Assembly: GCF_030272615.1 (NCBI RefSeq)
Contig: NC_081407.1
Location: 265,422,574 to 265,486,573, forward strand
Direction: 5' to 3'
DNA from: Cryptomeria japonica
Lineage: Eukaryota > Streptophyta > Pinopsida > Cupressales > Cupressaceae
Length of the DNA stretch: 64,000 bases
Part shown: positions 45,930 to 58,690 of the stretch, piece by piece
How positions within the stretch are numbered: position 1 is the first letter of the stretch
How the letters are laid out: every line of letters begins with the position of its first letter
Program-made: the position numbers and the translations under genes
The notes under the pieces: model-generated
Seen by the model: the letters and a program-made list of their open reading frames with translations, nothing else
Told to the model about the DNA's origin: nothing
Database searches by the model: none

Positions 45930-47641
45930 ATATGAATATAGGTATATGGTATATATACAGTGAATATATATATTCATATTCATATACTTGTATTATATTA
46001 TTATTATTATTATTATATATATATAATTAATTCAGAATTTAGTTATTTTCAGAAAAGCTTATATTTTAGATCTTATATTCATTCTTGGAAATACATTAGA
46101 AGGTTAATTTTTATGTGATTAATTTAGCCTTATTGATCAAATGACAATTCTGCTTATCTTTTATCAATGAGATGTATTTCCTATTTTTCTTGAAATATTT
46201 GTATTTGCAAGTAATTAATGCTTTTTACTGTTTTAAAAAGATTGCCTGTTATAGGATCTTTAGAATAAAGGGTATTCTTTGGTAAAAACATATTTCATTG
46301 TAAATCTGAATTGAGTTATTGTCTTGTTACTAAGGTTGTTTTTACCCCTTAGTTAGGTGTCGTTGTATAACCCTGTGATGTGAGCCATTGTGTGTTATGT
46401 TTCCAAATGGTCAATCCTGGGTTAGTGATTGTGTATCATTCACCTGTGGTTTGTCAGGATTAAATATGGTTGTCAGTTTTGCCATAGAGTTCTCATAGAA
46501 AGACCTTTCATGTTAGTGTCCTATGAGAGAGAGTGGCTTTCGGGCGGGGGCCGCACCCAAAGTGGATGGCAGGATAACCCCTCGAAAGTCAGTTAAGAAG
46601 TGATAACCTAATAATTGATTTTTTTTTTTTTTTGGGGGGGGGGGGGGGGGGTAGCTAAAATATTGAACTAAGATAATGTGCCTCGCACATGGTTGAGTGC
46701 TTGTATAGGCTCAGGATGTGGTGAGAAGGCCTAAAATGACAAACCTACCACCTTGTCTTCACAAAAGGATTGGTAGGGTCCGCATGATGCTTAGATGGAG
46801 TCAGGGGTTCGGGAGAGGTTACCAGGATAACCTAGGATGGGGGTCGGGACCTATGGAGGCCTACCTAGGGCAACCACCTTAAGCCATGCAATGACACTCT
46901 CTCCTTCGAGTCACTAGTGTTTATGAGTTGAAGTCACATGGATGTTTGCGGAGTCATAGTGTTCTGTCATACTTGTCTTATTTTGCTTGCTTGAGGGTCT
47001 TCTACTACCTCTCAGCACGGTGGGGTGGTTCCCTTTCAGAATCACATGGTCGGGTGGTAGTGCCACTTCCCATCGGATATTTGTGCTCATACCTTCATGC
47101 GAGGATCGGCTTCACTGGTGTTCCTTGGATCGTGACTCTTGTACCAGCTCATGTTCGTGATCATCGTTCAGTTGAGACCTTGTGGTCATTGTATCAAACA
47201 TTTATGTAACCTTGGCATTGTAACTTTTGTATTCCGTGGTATTGTTGGAAGCCATGTATTTATGGATATTGTAATATTATATCAATGGAATGTATGTTAA
47301 TTCAGTTGCTTTAATCTCTTGTATAAATGATCTATGGAAAAATAAATGCATTGGAATACTTTGATTCTTTCATTATGGAAATTAGATATATGAGTATGTT
47401 TTAATTTAAGCATTTAATTTTCCTAATTAGATGAACAATTGGATTAACCATGGTGTTAATATAATCTGTGAATTATCTTCATTGGTAACCCTTAGGATAT
47501 CATGTGTTAGACTTCCGATGTGTTATTAGACGTGCAATTGTTATAATTAACGCACTTAATCTTTTAAAAATATATATATATTTTACCCTTTAGTTGCCTA
47601 GTTGTGTTGATTTCCTTTAGGGTTCCTAGCGGGGCACTACA
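44016..47641 (+). mobile_element. G2 left LTR, 3626 bp
   Basis: Starts TGTAGTACCCCTCC and ends GTTCCTAGCGGGGCACTACA, whose last 60 bp recur at 50346-50405. It is unusually long. It contains (TA)36 at 45855-45926 and a T15-G18 homopolymer junction at 46619-46651, and may hold further insertions. No coding sequence is recognised. Confidence 0.7.
45855..45926. repeat. (TA)36 microsatellite
   Basis: Seventy-two uninterrupted bases of TA in the G2 LTR. A shorter TA run at 47645-47669 marks the junction with the inverted internal region. Confidence 0.95.
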
Positions 47642-47669
47642 TTTATATATATATATATATATATATATA

Positions 47670-48516
47670 ACACCTTGGATCCCTTAACCTGATCAAAAAG
47701 ATCATCTATACGAGGCAATGGATATCGATTCCGGATGGTTAACTTATTCAACTGTTGGTAATCAATGCATAACCAAAGAGAACCATCCTTCTTCTTAACG
47801 AAGATAACAGGCGCACCCCAAGGGGAAACACTAGGATGAATGAACCCCTTGGCCAACAATTTATCAATTTGCAACTTCAACTCACTCAACTCCTGAGTAG
47901 TCATCCGATATGGAGCTCTTGAGATAGGTTCAATACCGGGAACCAAGTCTATGCGGAAATCTATGTCTCGCTTTGGAGGCATACTAGGAATATCCAATGG
48001 AAACACATCAACATACTCTCGAAGAATAGGGTGACCATCAAGAGCGATTTCTCAATTCTCTGACTCATCCACATCCTCAAGAGTAACTGCAAAAATATGA
48101 CACCCTCTACGCATGCACCGCTTAAGTTGCATAGCAAAGATCATACGTAGGGATATCGGCCTCTGAACTCCAACAATCTCCACTTCTCTGCTAAGGTCAT
48201 CTAAACAATCCACTGTCTTCTTGCGACAGTCCACATGAGCACTGTGAGATGATAGCCAATTCATCCCCAACACAACTCCATAAGAACCCAAAGGAATGAC
48301 TTGAAGGTCAACTGAAGTAACAAGGGATCCTAGGTCCAACTCACAACTGGGAATAAAGGCATCTACAGAAACACGAACACCTGTAGCCAACTCTACTTGC
48401 CACCTATCCACCTGCTTAGTAGACACGAGTCCGCACCGCTCCACAATGGTCGAAGAAATGAAAGAATCCGAAGCACCAGAATAAAAAAGTACAGAGATAG
48501 GAATTCCACACAACAC
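47670..48516 (-). pseudogene. G2 protease and truncated reverse transcriptase
   Basis: Protease (48052-48516) reads LFYSGASDSFISS, where the catalytic Asp of the usual LFDSGAS motif is Tyr, and later VVLGMNWLSSH. Reverse transcriptase (47680-48006) reads [39 protein letters not shown] and [18 protein letters not shown], then runs into the TA tract at 47670. The YxDD catalytic part, RNase H and integrase are missing. A stop and frame break separate the two domains. The RT start resembles Del/Tekay-type chromoviruses, a family-level impression. Confidence 0.85.
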
Positions 48517-48639
48517 ACCTGCTGCCTCAATAATTGTACCCTGATGATTAGTCTAGTAGTCATCCACCGCTACAAACACTTTGTGGGATCTACTTGCATC
48601 TCCCACTATAGGCTCTGATGTTGTTGGCCTCTAACTACC

Positions 48640-50123
<1,484 letters not shown>

Positions 50124-50261
50124 GACCTAGCACTGCAAAAGAGAAAACAGTTCAAATCTACGGCAAGGATAAAACAAGGGAAACACAAACATTAAGACCT
50201 AAGTAAAAAGGTCAAGTTGAATGGGCTCACTACAAACCTAGAGTACCCAGTGTTGAAACTT

Positions 50262-50275
50262 GGGCTCTGATACCA
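50262..50275 (-). other. Primer-binding site of G2, inverted
   Basis: The minus strand reads TGGTATCAGAGCCC, two bases after an LTR end (CACTACA) in minus orientation. It shows that the G2 internal region faces the opposite way from the left LTR. Confidence 0.9.
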
Positions 50276-50277
50276 AA

Positions 50278-50405
50278 TGTAGTGTCCCGCCAGGAACCCT
50301 AAAGGAAATCAACATAACTAGGCAACTAAAGGGTGAAATATTTTTTTCACCCTTTAGTTGCCTAGTTGTGTTGATTTCCTTTAGGGTTCCTGGTGGGGCA
50401 CTACA
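50278..50405. repeat. 128-bp palindrome made of two facing LTR ends
   Basis: Two 60-bp arms (50278-50337 and 50346-50405) are inverted repeats with three mismatches around an 8-base AT loop. Each arm equals the last 60 bp of the G2 LTR, so two LTR 3' ends are joined head to head. Confidence 0.95.
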
Positions 50406-51371
50406 TATAGATTTGAGGTAACAAACAGTCACCTAGCAATTGTAATACCATCATAAATAGCCTCTATAGGTTATGATTTGATGCTCAAATTGTTTTTGGA
50501 GGTCTGAGACAACTCCTCATGGGTCTAAAACCCCGTGCCCAGCTAAAGTCTTGTTGTAACACCTCAAATTGGGGTGTGACATGTTGCTAATAAATATGAA
50601 TACCTGATGCTTAAACAACCTCGATCTGCAATTTACTTCTTCAATTCTACTCTCCACACTCAATGATCCATTGCTTATTTTACCAATAAGTTGATAAATA
50701 AGGATTTGCCCTGTAGAATACCCTTAGATGTTCTCACACACCTATAGGCATTCAAACTTCTGAGAGTGTATATTCTTAAAAGCTTTGATCTATTGCTGGA
50801 AAACTTGTTCAAGGCTCTAATACAAGTTGTTGTTATAAAAAGTGAATTCCATAATGATAAACTCCCCAACCAAAATCACTTTATTCCCTTCATGGATCAA
50901 ATTTTCCCTTAGAAGCATATCTTTGGCATATTCTTGGGTTTGTGCCATGGGATATTCTCCTCTCCAAGGAGTTTGAACCTTCCTGGGGAAGACATTTGTT
51001 CATTGCATTAAGTTGTTTTTAAAAAACAACATTATGTCTCTAGGTATCATGACTCCCAAAGTGGTCCACTTGGCCCTTTTACTATTATAATAATATGATA
51101 ACCTTATTTAGGCATTTTATTTAAATAAATAAATATATTAATAAAGTTATTATTTAAATATTCAAATTATTCCCTGAAATCACACCCAAGCACCCCCAAA
51201 CTAAAACTAATGGTCTCACTGATACTTGAGGCAATGATTGGACATAGTGCTCCAACTGCCAGTTTCCCCTAAAAAATAGGGATCCTCCTCAAAGGCTAAG
51301 GAATTGTCTCTGATCACTAAAATTCACTCCACTGGCTCCCTACCAATCTTCCCAACCTCCTGGTAGGTCCA
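50406..51371 (-). mobile_element. G1 5' LTR, second piece
   Basis: Continues the G1 LTR after the G2 insertion (TATAGATTTGAGG matches TATAGATCTAAGG at 35573). It is cut again at GTCCA by E4. It aligns with about 35570-36520 of the left LTR. Confidence 0.85.
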
Positions 51372-52290
51372 TGTTGGCAATTGAAACTCATCTGGTGGAT
51401 TCTAGTGCATGGATAATGGATTAGGGTTGTCATTGATGGCAACTCTCCTTGGAAATCATATCCGGTAGTCATGGTTTTTGGTAACCGGTAGAGAAAGTGA
51501 TCTGGTAATTTGTCTCTAGTATTTCAGGATAAGCAGAGCACTTTTGATCTTAAATCTTTGCGGTGATTGTAGTGGTCAGATTTGTGTATGGGATGATAGG
51601 ATTGACATGTAGAAATCATTTAGACATCATTTGATTAATCTGCATATGTTTTAGTGATCTGGTCTAAGCTGGCACCCAATTACACATTACATTGCATATT
51701 ATACTTGGGCGACTTGATGAATGCTTTATTTTGTGATTGCAGATATATATGACATAAGAAGAAGATCTTTTGGGGTGATGGTATGAGCGAGTTGTGATCA
51801 AGAAACCTTTTTGGTGCAGTTTCACGTGCACATTCTTGATCTGGTAGCTGACTAAGCAGCAGAATAGGGCATAATTATAGAGGTGTTACAGTCAAACTTC
51901 TTGCACTTAACCGGAACTCATTCAGGTATTTTTTGATGCTATTTTGGAGTTCAATCATTGTAGTTATCATTTAAAATGATTTGTAAGTCAGTGAGACTTC
52001 CATATTGTAATTGAACCTTTGGTTCTAGGCATTGTGCTTGAATGCAAGTGCATTCCCCTTATGTAATATTTATGTACTCCTGATCACAGTATATGAATAT
52101 TGTGGGTTCCAATCCCGCTGTGGTTTTTCCCTTTCCGGGTTTCCACGTAAAAATCTTGGTGTTATGATTTTTTGGTTGATTATCTTGTGTTTCTGCATTT
52201 GCTTCTGGTGGTCTAAGAATAAGTTTGAAAATTCCTTTACTGGTAGAACATTGATTCACCCCCCTCTCAGTGTTCCTTGATTTCAACAAT

Positions 52291-52303
52291 TGGTATCAAA
52301 TCC
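52291..52303 (+). other. Primer-binding site of E4
   Basis: TGGTATCAAATCC, two bases inside the left LTR, resembles the initiator-Met-tRNA complement TGGTATCAGAGCC with changes at two positions. Confidence 0.8.
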
Positions 52304-52356
52304 TAGTTCCTCTAAGGAAGCCTAACTGCTTGAGGATGGTTTGAGAGATTGAATCA

Positions 52357-53424
52357 GTGGATTCCGTTTTACAAAGACAACTTTGTGTGGCACTTGAGGA
52401 TCTTGATGCAACAAGAAATAAAATAAGTTCCTTAAAGAGAAACTTGAATGCAATTGAAGACTTCATTAGTGATTTGAAAGATCGAGTCAACACTTCAAGA
52501 GACAAGAGGAAAGAGTTGATGGACAAGCTAAAGGAGAAAGAATAATAAAACATGGAAAATTAGGACAAAGCTGATGAATATGATAAGTTTGCCAGAGAGA
52601 ATGTTGTATTGAAGAATGAGATGCAATCCATTGTGATAAAGTTGACTAAGGAGATTAAAGACCGGAAGAAGAATGAAGAAAGTTTGACTCAATCATTTAA
52701 AGACAGATTAGATGAATGCTTCAGGATCACCTATGAGAATGATTAGTTGAAGCTTGAGTTGACACAATCAAGGAATAATGGTCAAGTTCTTGAAAGACAA
52801 ATTATTGCCCTAAGAGATGAACTTGCTACTGCAAATGAATACAAAGACAAATTCAATTCTAGCTCAACAAGGCTTGATGGGATGCTGGAAAGACAGAGAC
52901 ATGAAAAAGACATGCGAGGACTCAGATTTGAGAAAGAAGAATCCTCTAGATCTAGATAAAGCAATGCAAAGCCTAATCATAAGAAGAGAAAAAATCCTTC
53001 GGTAAGACAACCTAATACCTATAAATTCAATGGTAGATGTTTCAATTGCAATAAATTTGGTCATATGGAAAATCGATGCAGAAGTAGGATGAATAATGGG
53101 ATGAACAATATGAACAATGGTCCTACCTTTACCAGTCAGTGTTTCATATGCAATAATCTTGGTCACAAGTCAAACTTGTACAAAGCAGTAATGAACAATT
53201 TTCAGAACAAGAGATGTTATGCTTGTGGGATGTTTGGACATATCTCTAACCAATGTAGGATGAGACCAAATTGGATGAAGTTCAGACCTATGCAGAGAAA
53301 CGTTGTTTGTCATGCATGCAACAAAGCCGGTCACATTACAAAATTCTACAAAAGCAAGAATAATGATCTAGTAAACAAAGGAAAATCAGATGAGAAAGGC
53401 AAAGCAAAGGTAGAAGAGATTTGA
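52357..53424 (+). pseudogene. E4 ORF1: coiled-coil protein with four knuckle-like motifs
   Basis: One reading frame can be followed across the region, interrupted by stops near 52543, 52744 and 52957. The first two thirds are heptad-like and charged (SLKRNLNAIEDFISDLKDRV, ERQIIALRDELATANEYKD), predicting a long coiled coil. Four knuckle motifs follow: CFNCNKFGHMENRC, CFICNNLGHKSNLY, CYACGMFGHISNQC and CHACNKAGHITKFY. The second and fourth have Tyr in place of the last Cys. This looks like a gag-type nucleic-acid-binding protein with an unusual number of knuckles. No ATG was identified for its start. The stops make this copy inactive. Confidence 0.7.
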
Positions 53425-53759
53425 AACAAGCATGAAAATATGTGAGTCAGAAAAGATGAATCCAAGGCAGATAGTGGATCTGCACATGAATCTGGTGTAG
53501 GATCTTCATCTGGTAACTAAGGCATTTGGCCTTAGAGGGTGGGATCTTCATGCACAATATTGGAGAACCCCTTGAAGAGATCCGTGATCGATCAAGGTTG
53601 AATGTAGATACTTGGAGATGATTATCCAAAATTATTCATACTAATCTTGGAATCTGGTGGAATGGATTATGTTGAACAGGACATCCGGTTGAACTTTACA
53701 GTTGCATTTATTTCAACTTAAAGTTAGGGTTTGCAAAGTTAAAAGGGGAGAAATATGAA

Positions 53760-56700
53760 TCATTTCTCACATTGCGAGCGAAGAGTTGAAGCTACAGAGC
53801 GAGGCAAACTATTTTTCAAGGCGATCAGAAGGCTTAAGGTGATTCGACAAGAAGTTCTTGTGCATCTGACAGAAGAAAAAGGTATTTACCAAGGCGTGTT
53901 TATCCTTTAAACCCTAAATTTCTTGAAAGGTCATCTTCTTTTGTTGATATACCTTTGGTAGTAGAAGTTTATGAGCGAGCAAGGCCACAATTCAAAAGAC
54001 ATCCATTTAAGCCTGTTGAGGATGATCCCAATGGTGCTTTTTCATTTGTGTCATATGGAGTTTTGCATGTTGATGATGTGAGGGCATACATTCACTGCAC
54101 AATTGAGGAAACCAAAAATAAGGACATCTTAACCCTGGTTACTGACCACATAATGGATGAAGTTGGAAATCCCAAACTGGAATATGCACAGTTACAGAGG
54201 AAGGGTTTCACACAATTTGTTCATTTTTTGATATTCGATGAAGATGAATGGGTAAGATACATTTTGAGTTATGTTCATGATGAATTCATATGGTTGGACA
54301 AACCCTACAAGGTAACCAAGTAGGCAATCCATGCAGTCACATGTCTGAATCAAACCGATGGAAAATCTAAATTGAGGAAGGTAGCAAATCCAACCGTCAC
54401 AAAGCTAGCCGATGCTCAATTTGACAATAGGTCAATGACAATTGATGATATCTTAGAACATGATATCAGATTTGCATCGATAATCATTGGGTATAAATTT
54501 TATCAGTCTAGTAGATTGAATTCGGTCTTCGGTACTGTGAGTCTCTAGTACTGCGATATATGCAGCCTGTCAGATGGTGAAAGAGGATATACGGTATGAT
54601 TTGTGCATAGTCCTTCTGGAAGAGCTCCTAGGAAATTTGAAGAAAATCAAAATTGACAAGAAGAATGTTTTCAAATTTTGTTCACTGATTGTTTGTCTTG
54701 CATTGTACTTCATGAATGAGATCCCTAGGACCAACAAAGTCCAATGGGCATATGACTTACCAATAGCCACTCAAATCAAACAAGGTTTCCAGAGAATGGT
54801 AAATGAAGAGAATCAGACAACTACCCTATGGAGTTTCTTCAAAACCTTCCAAGGCAAAATGAAGAATAGGGAAAGGATTCCTAAGAAAGTGGTGGAAAAA
54901 TATGCAGATACCATCTGCTTTATGGTTGACAAAGACCAGTGCCAGATGGAGGCAGTAGAGCCAAGAACAGTTTGGATAATATTGATGGGTTATGAGGTTG
55001 ATGCTGAAACTCTTGAAAGCTATGCTCAACATCTTCTGAGCAAACCGGTTGACCCTCAAGAACCAAAATTTGGCACATTCAAAGAAAAGGATATGGAACT
55101 ACATAAGAAGTTCACTCAACCTGAAAGAAAAAGAAAAGTAACAAAAATGATCGAGGTAGTGGTAGAATAGATGGGCTTCACCGGAGAATCGATCAAGAAA
55201 GCTAAGGAGAAGAAGGATCAGATGGAAGCAGAGATGGAATTAAAGAAGCCTAAGACTGAATCGGTTCCCTCCAAAGCCAAGCTTAAGGAGACTAAGTCTT
55301 CCCCTACTCCGGTGAAGTCATCAACAACTCAAAGTTCATCCGGAAAAGGAGTGTTGAAGCAGAAAGAGAAACCCAAAAGAACCTATGTCATTGTATCTCC
55401 TATTGCATCTGAGATAGAGTCAGATGAGGAAGTCGAGAAATCAAAGAAGAAAGGAGAATTTGTCAAAGTAAAAACCCCAGTCCGGTGGTGAGTAGAGTAA
55501 GAAGACAAAATCTGAACCCTGTCTAACCGGTAGGCCAAAAATAAGAAGAAGGCTAAGGACAAAGTTTGATAAGGATCTTGAATCCGGCAAGGTGGAAGGT
55601 AAATATACCTTTATTCCCCAATTGACTGCAAAGAATTGACTGATGAAATAATTAATGATGGAAATATCAAGAATATTAGTGCATATTATGATGATCTTGA
55701 TGAGAATGAGCAGAGGGAAACTGAGGAAGTTGTTGTGTTGCATTTGCATAACTTCAACAAGTCATTAATTGAGTTAGAACGTTGTATTTCAAAATATTTA
55801 TATAACATTCTTGATGCTAGAAGGCTGAATACAAGCCGACTAGATAAGGAAATGAAAGAACGTGAATTGATCAATATCAGTGCTTGCATTTCTCAAGAAG
55901 TTGATAGATTCATGGAGCTAGCCAACAAAAAGGAATTCAGAAGCAAAAATAGAGTAAATAGGCACATGGTTGGCAGAGTTGAGGAAGTAAGAAAAGAAAT
56001 TAAAGAGATATGGAAAAGGTTATTAAAGAAAAATCGATTGGCAATCAACGATGATGAATCTCAGAAGGAAGATACTTATCATTAGATAGACTAGGCCAAT
56101 GTAACCCTTGATGCAGTAGACAGTCAAAATCCTCTAGTTGATCACCTAGAGATGGTGGAAATGAAAGGTGAAGAGGCCCAAGAGACCCCTAAAGATGATA
56201 CTGCACCAATTGGTGATATTGGTACATAGACTAGAGAGAAGGATGCGGGAAAAGGAGAAGCAGAGAAGGACAAGACACTGGATAAGGAAGAAGAGGTCAA
56301 TAAGCGAAAGGAGAAAATTGACAATGTCCTGGTAATCACAATAATTGACACTCGGAAGGAAAAAGGGAAAATAGTTCTCCCATAGATCTCCATTAATTTT
56401 GAGAGACCTCTTGACATTGGGCAAATGTCTCCAATTGAAAGGTTGATGGTTGTTGCAACAATCCAGCTTCAAGCTAGTAAGGACTTGGTCAAATCAAAGA
56501 ATGAGGACAAGAAGATGATTGAGATGTCTATAAGTGTTATAAAAAATTTGGTACTGAAACTGTAATTAGATCCAAATTCCAACCCCTCTGGCAAGCTCTT
56601 ATAGTTAATCAACAGTATCAATACCAATTCTAAATCATTGGAAAAGGCAATTGCCAAGAAAGTATTAGAAAGATTCAAGGAGGTGCATATGCAGACCTTC

Positions 56701-57336
56701 TAGAAGATGATTGAAGATGACAGAGTTAGACTAAACAAAGGACTGCAGACTATCTCTGAGGCATTGAGGGAAGGAGGAAAGATATACAAGTCATGCCTTA
56801 TACTGCCCAAATTCACCTCAGATATAGATAAGTAGATCAGTGTTTGTCAGGAAAAGCTTGATAGTATATCTCAGTCATTTGATTCCAATGCAACCCTTGC
56901 CAGCAGCATAGAAGGTCGGGTGATGGCTCTAACTGATCAAATCTTGAGCCTAAACTCAGAAAAGGACAAGATACTGAGCCGGATTGGTGAACTCCGGAAC
57001 CTTATTTCTCCTCGGATGGAAACCATGTTGAGCAATAAGGTTGATTGCTTGAAGACAATGGCTCAACCAGTTCCATCAGAATTGAAAGATGTAGAGATAT
57101 ATGCTTATGTTTTCAATGATTTCATCATAGTTTTGGACAACTCTAAGAATGGATGGGACACACACTTAGGATTTTTGAAGACCATTTTTGCAAATATCTT
57201 CAAGTATATAGAATATCCGGTATATACCCTTGTATATAAGTTTTTGAACAACACCCCAACTTTGGCATTGTTGTCAAAGGGGGAGAGTAAAGTGAAAAAT
57301 GTACAGAGAAGGATACAAATTTTTGGGTTGATATAG
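53760..57336 (+). pseudogene. E4 ORF2: large unfamiliar protein, degenerate
   Basis: Coding-like sequence extends for about 3.5 kb in the plus strand with frameshifts (one between 54323 and 54574) and about ten stops. The N-terminal part reads PFKPVEDDPNGAFSFVSYGV and DEDEWVRYILSYVHDEFIWL. A middle part has MVKEDIRYDLCIVLLEELLG and KVQWAYDLPIATQIKQGFQR. A lysine/serine-rich linker (about 55200-55490) follows, then helical segments and a C-terminal coiled-coil stretch (ALTDQILSLNSEKDKILSRI). I recognise no enzyme domain. The plan, a globular N half, a basic linker and a helical C half, resembles that of the E1 ORF, but no sequence similarity is evident by eye. Position after a gag-like ORF is where pol would normally lie. 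Confidence 0.6.
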
Positions 57337-57433
57337 GCTTTTGAGTTTTTGGTCTAAGGGGGAGCCTTAGAAATTTTGATCCGGTATATAGGTTTCAACA
57401 CTTAGTCATTTTTCACGAGTGTTGCCATCAATG

Positions 57434-57447
57434 CCAAAGGGGGAGAT
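57434..57447 (+). other. Polypurine tract of E4
   Basis: CCAAAGGGGGAGAT sits directly before the 3' LTR, as required for plus-strand DNA synthesis. Two further AAGGGGGAG tracts at about 57279 and 57357 suggest duplicated or moved priming sites. Confidence 0.85.
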
Positions 57448-58371
57448 TGTTGGCAGTTGACACTAATTTGGTGGATTCTAGTGCATGGATAATGGATTAG
57501 GGTTGTCATTGATGGCAACTCTCCTTGGAATTCCGGTAGTCATGGTTTTTGGTAACTAGTAGAGAAAGTGATATGGTAATCTGTCTTCGATATTCCAGGA
57601 TAAGCAGAGCACTTTTGGTCCGGAATCTTTGCGGTGATTGCAGTGGTCAAATTCGTGCATGGGATGATAAGGCCGACATGTAAAAATCATTTAGATATTA
57701 TTTGATTGATCCGCATATGTTTTAGTAATCTGGTCTAAGCCGACACCCGGTTACACATTACATTGCATATTGTACTTGCCGACTTGATGAATGTTTTATT
57801 TTGGGATTGTGGATATATATGACCAAAGTAGAAGATCTTTTTGGGTGATGGTATGAGCGAGTTGTGATCGAGAAACCTTTTTGGTGCAGTTTCACGTGCG
57901 CATTCTTGATCCGGTAGTTGAATAAGAAGTAGAACAAGGCATAATTACAGAGGTGTTACAGTTAGACTTCTTGCACTTAACCAGAACTCATCCAGACATT
58001 GTTTGATGCTATTTTGGAGTTCAATCATTGTAGTTATCATTTTAAATAATTTGTAAGTCAGTGAGACTTCCATATTGTAATTGAACCTTTGTTCTAGGCA
58101 GTGTGCCTAAATGCAAGTGCATTCCCCTTATGTAATATATATGTACTCCTGAAATATATGAATATTGTGGGTTCTAATCCCACCATGGTTTTTTCCTTTT
58201 TGGGTTTCCACATAAAAATCCCGGTGTTATGATTTTGTGGTTGATTATCTTGTGTTTCTCCATTTTACTTTCTTGCATTTGCTTTCGGTGGTCTGACAAT
58301 AAGTTTGAAAATTCCTTTACCGGCAGAACTCTGATTAACACCCCCCCTCTTAGTGTTTTTTGATTTCAATA

Positions 58372-58690
58372 GTCCATAGGTGACTACCAATCTACTTGTA
58401 AAAAATAGGGACCTTCCGAAAATTTAGGAGATAGTACCTGAACAACTGAAGATTCTCCCAATGTCTCCTACTATGCTCCCCCAAGCTCTGGGTAAACTAA
58501 TAGTCACTCCCTAAAAAATAGGAGCCCTTCCTAAAAATAGGAAACTTGTTCAAAGCTCCAGAGATGACTCATATGCCTCCCCAAAGTCTCTTGTTCCACT
58601 ATGTAAGTCCCTCGTCCATTGTATTAGCCTATAGGGACTCCTATCAACAGGCTTACCCTATTAGAGCACAACTGCCTTAGGAAGGGCACA
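58372..58690 (-). mobile_element. G1 5' LTR, third piece
   Basis: Resumes the G1 LTR after E4 (GTCCATAGGTGACTACCAA matches the left LTR near 36525). It includes about 200 bp beyond the point where the left LTR is truncated. The outer end is not certain; no TGAAT, the left flank at 35280-35284, was found near 58690. Confidence 0.7.

Larger units (their letters stand above)
51372..58371 (+). mobile_element. E4: 7.0-kb LTR element without pol
   Basis: LTRs span 51372-52288 (917 bp) and 57448-58371 (924 bp), starting TGTTGGCA and ending TTTCAACA or TTTCAATA. The target duplication is GTCCA (51367-51371 and 58372-58376). A primer site TGGTATCAAATCC starts at 52291 and a polypurine tract CCAAAGGGGGAGAT lies at 57434-57447, so both priming signals are present. 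The LTRs look copia-like. Two degenerate coding regions lie inside, and I find no protease, integrase, reverse transcriptase or RNase H. It fits a large non-autonomous element of LARD type that carries its own proteins. Confidence 0.85.

Noticed and set aside
45792-45983. Ile-Tyr repeat ORF
   Set aside because: Produced by the (TA)36 tract.
52102-52127. tRNA-like GGTTCCAATCCC string
   Set aside because: It lies in the E4 LTR and no acceptor stem or anticodon arm can be drawn; no tRNA or rRNA gene was recognised anywhere in the window.
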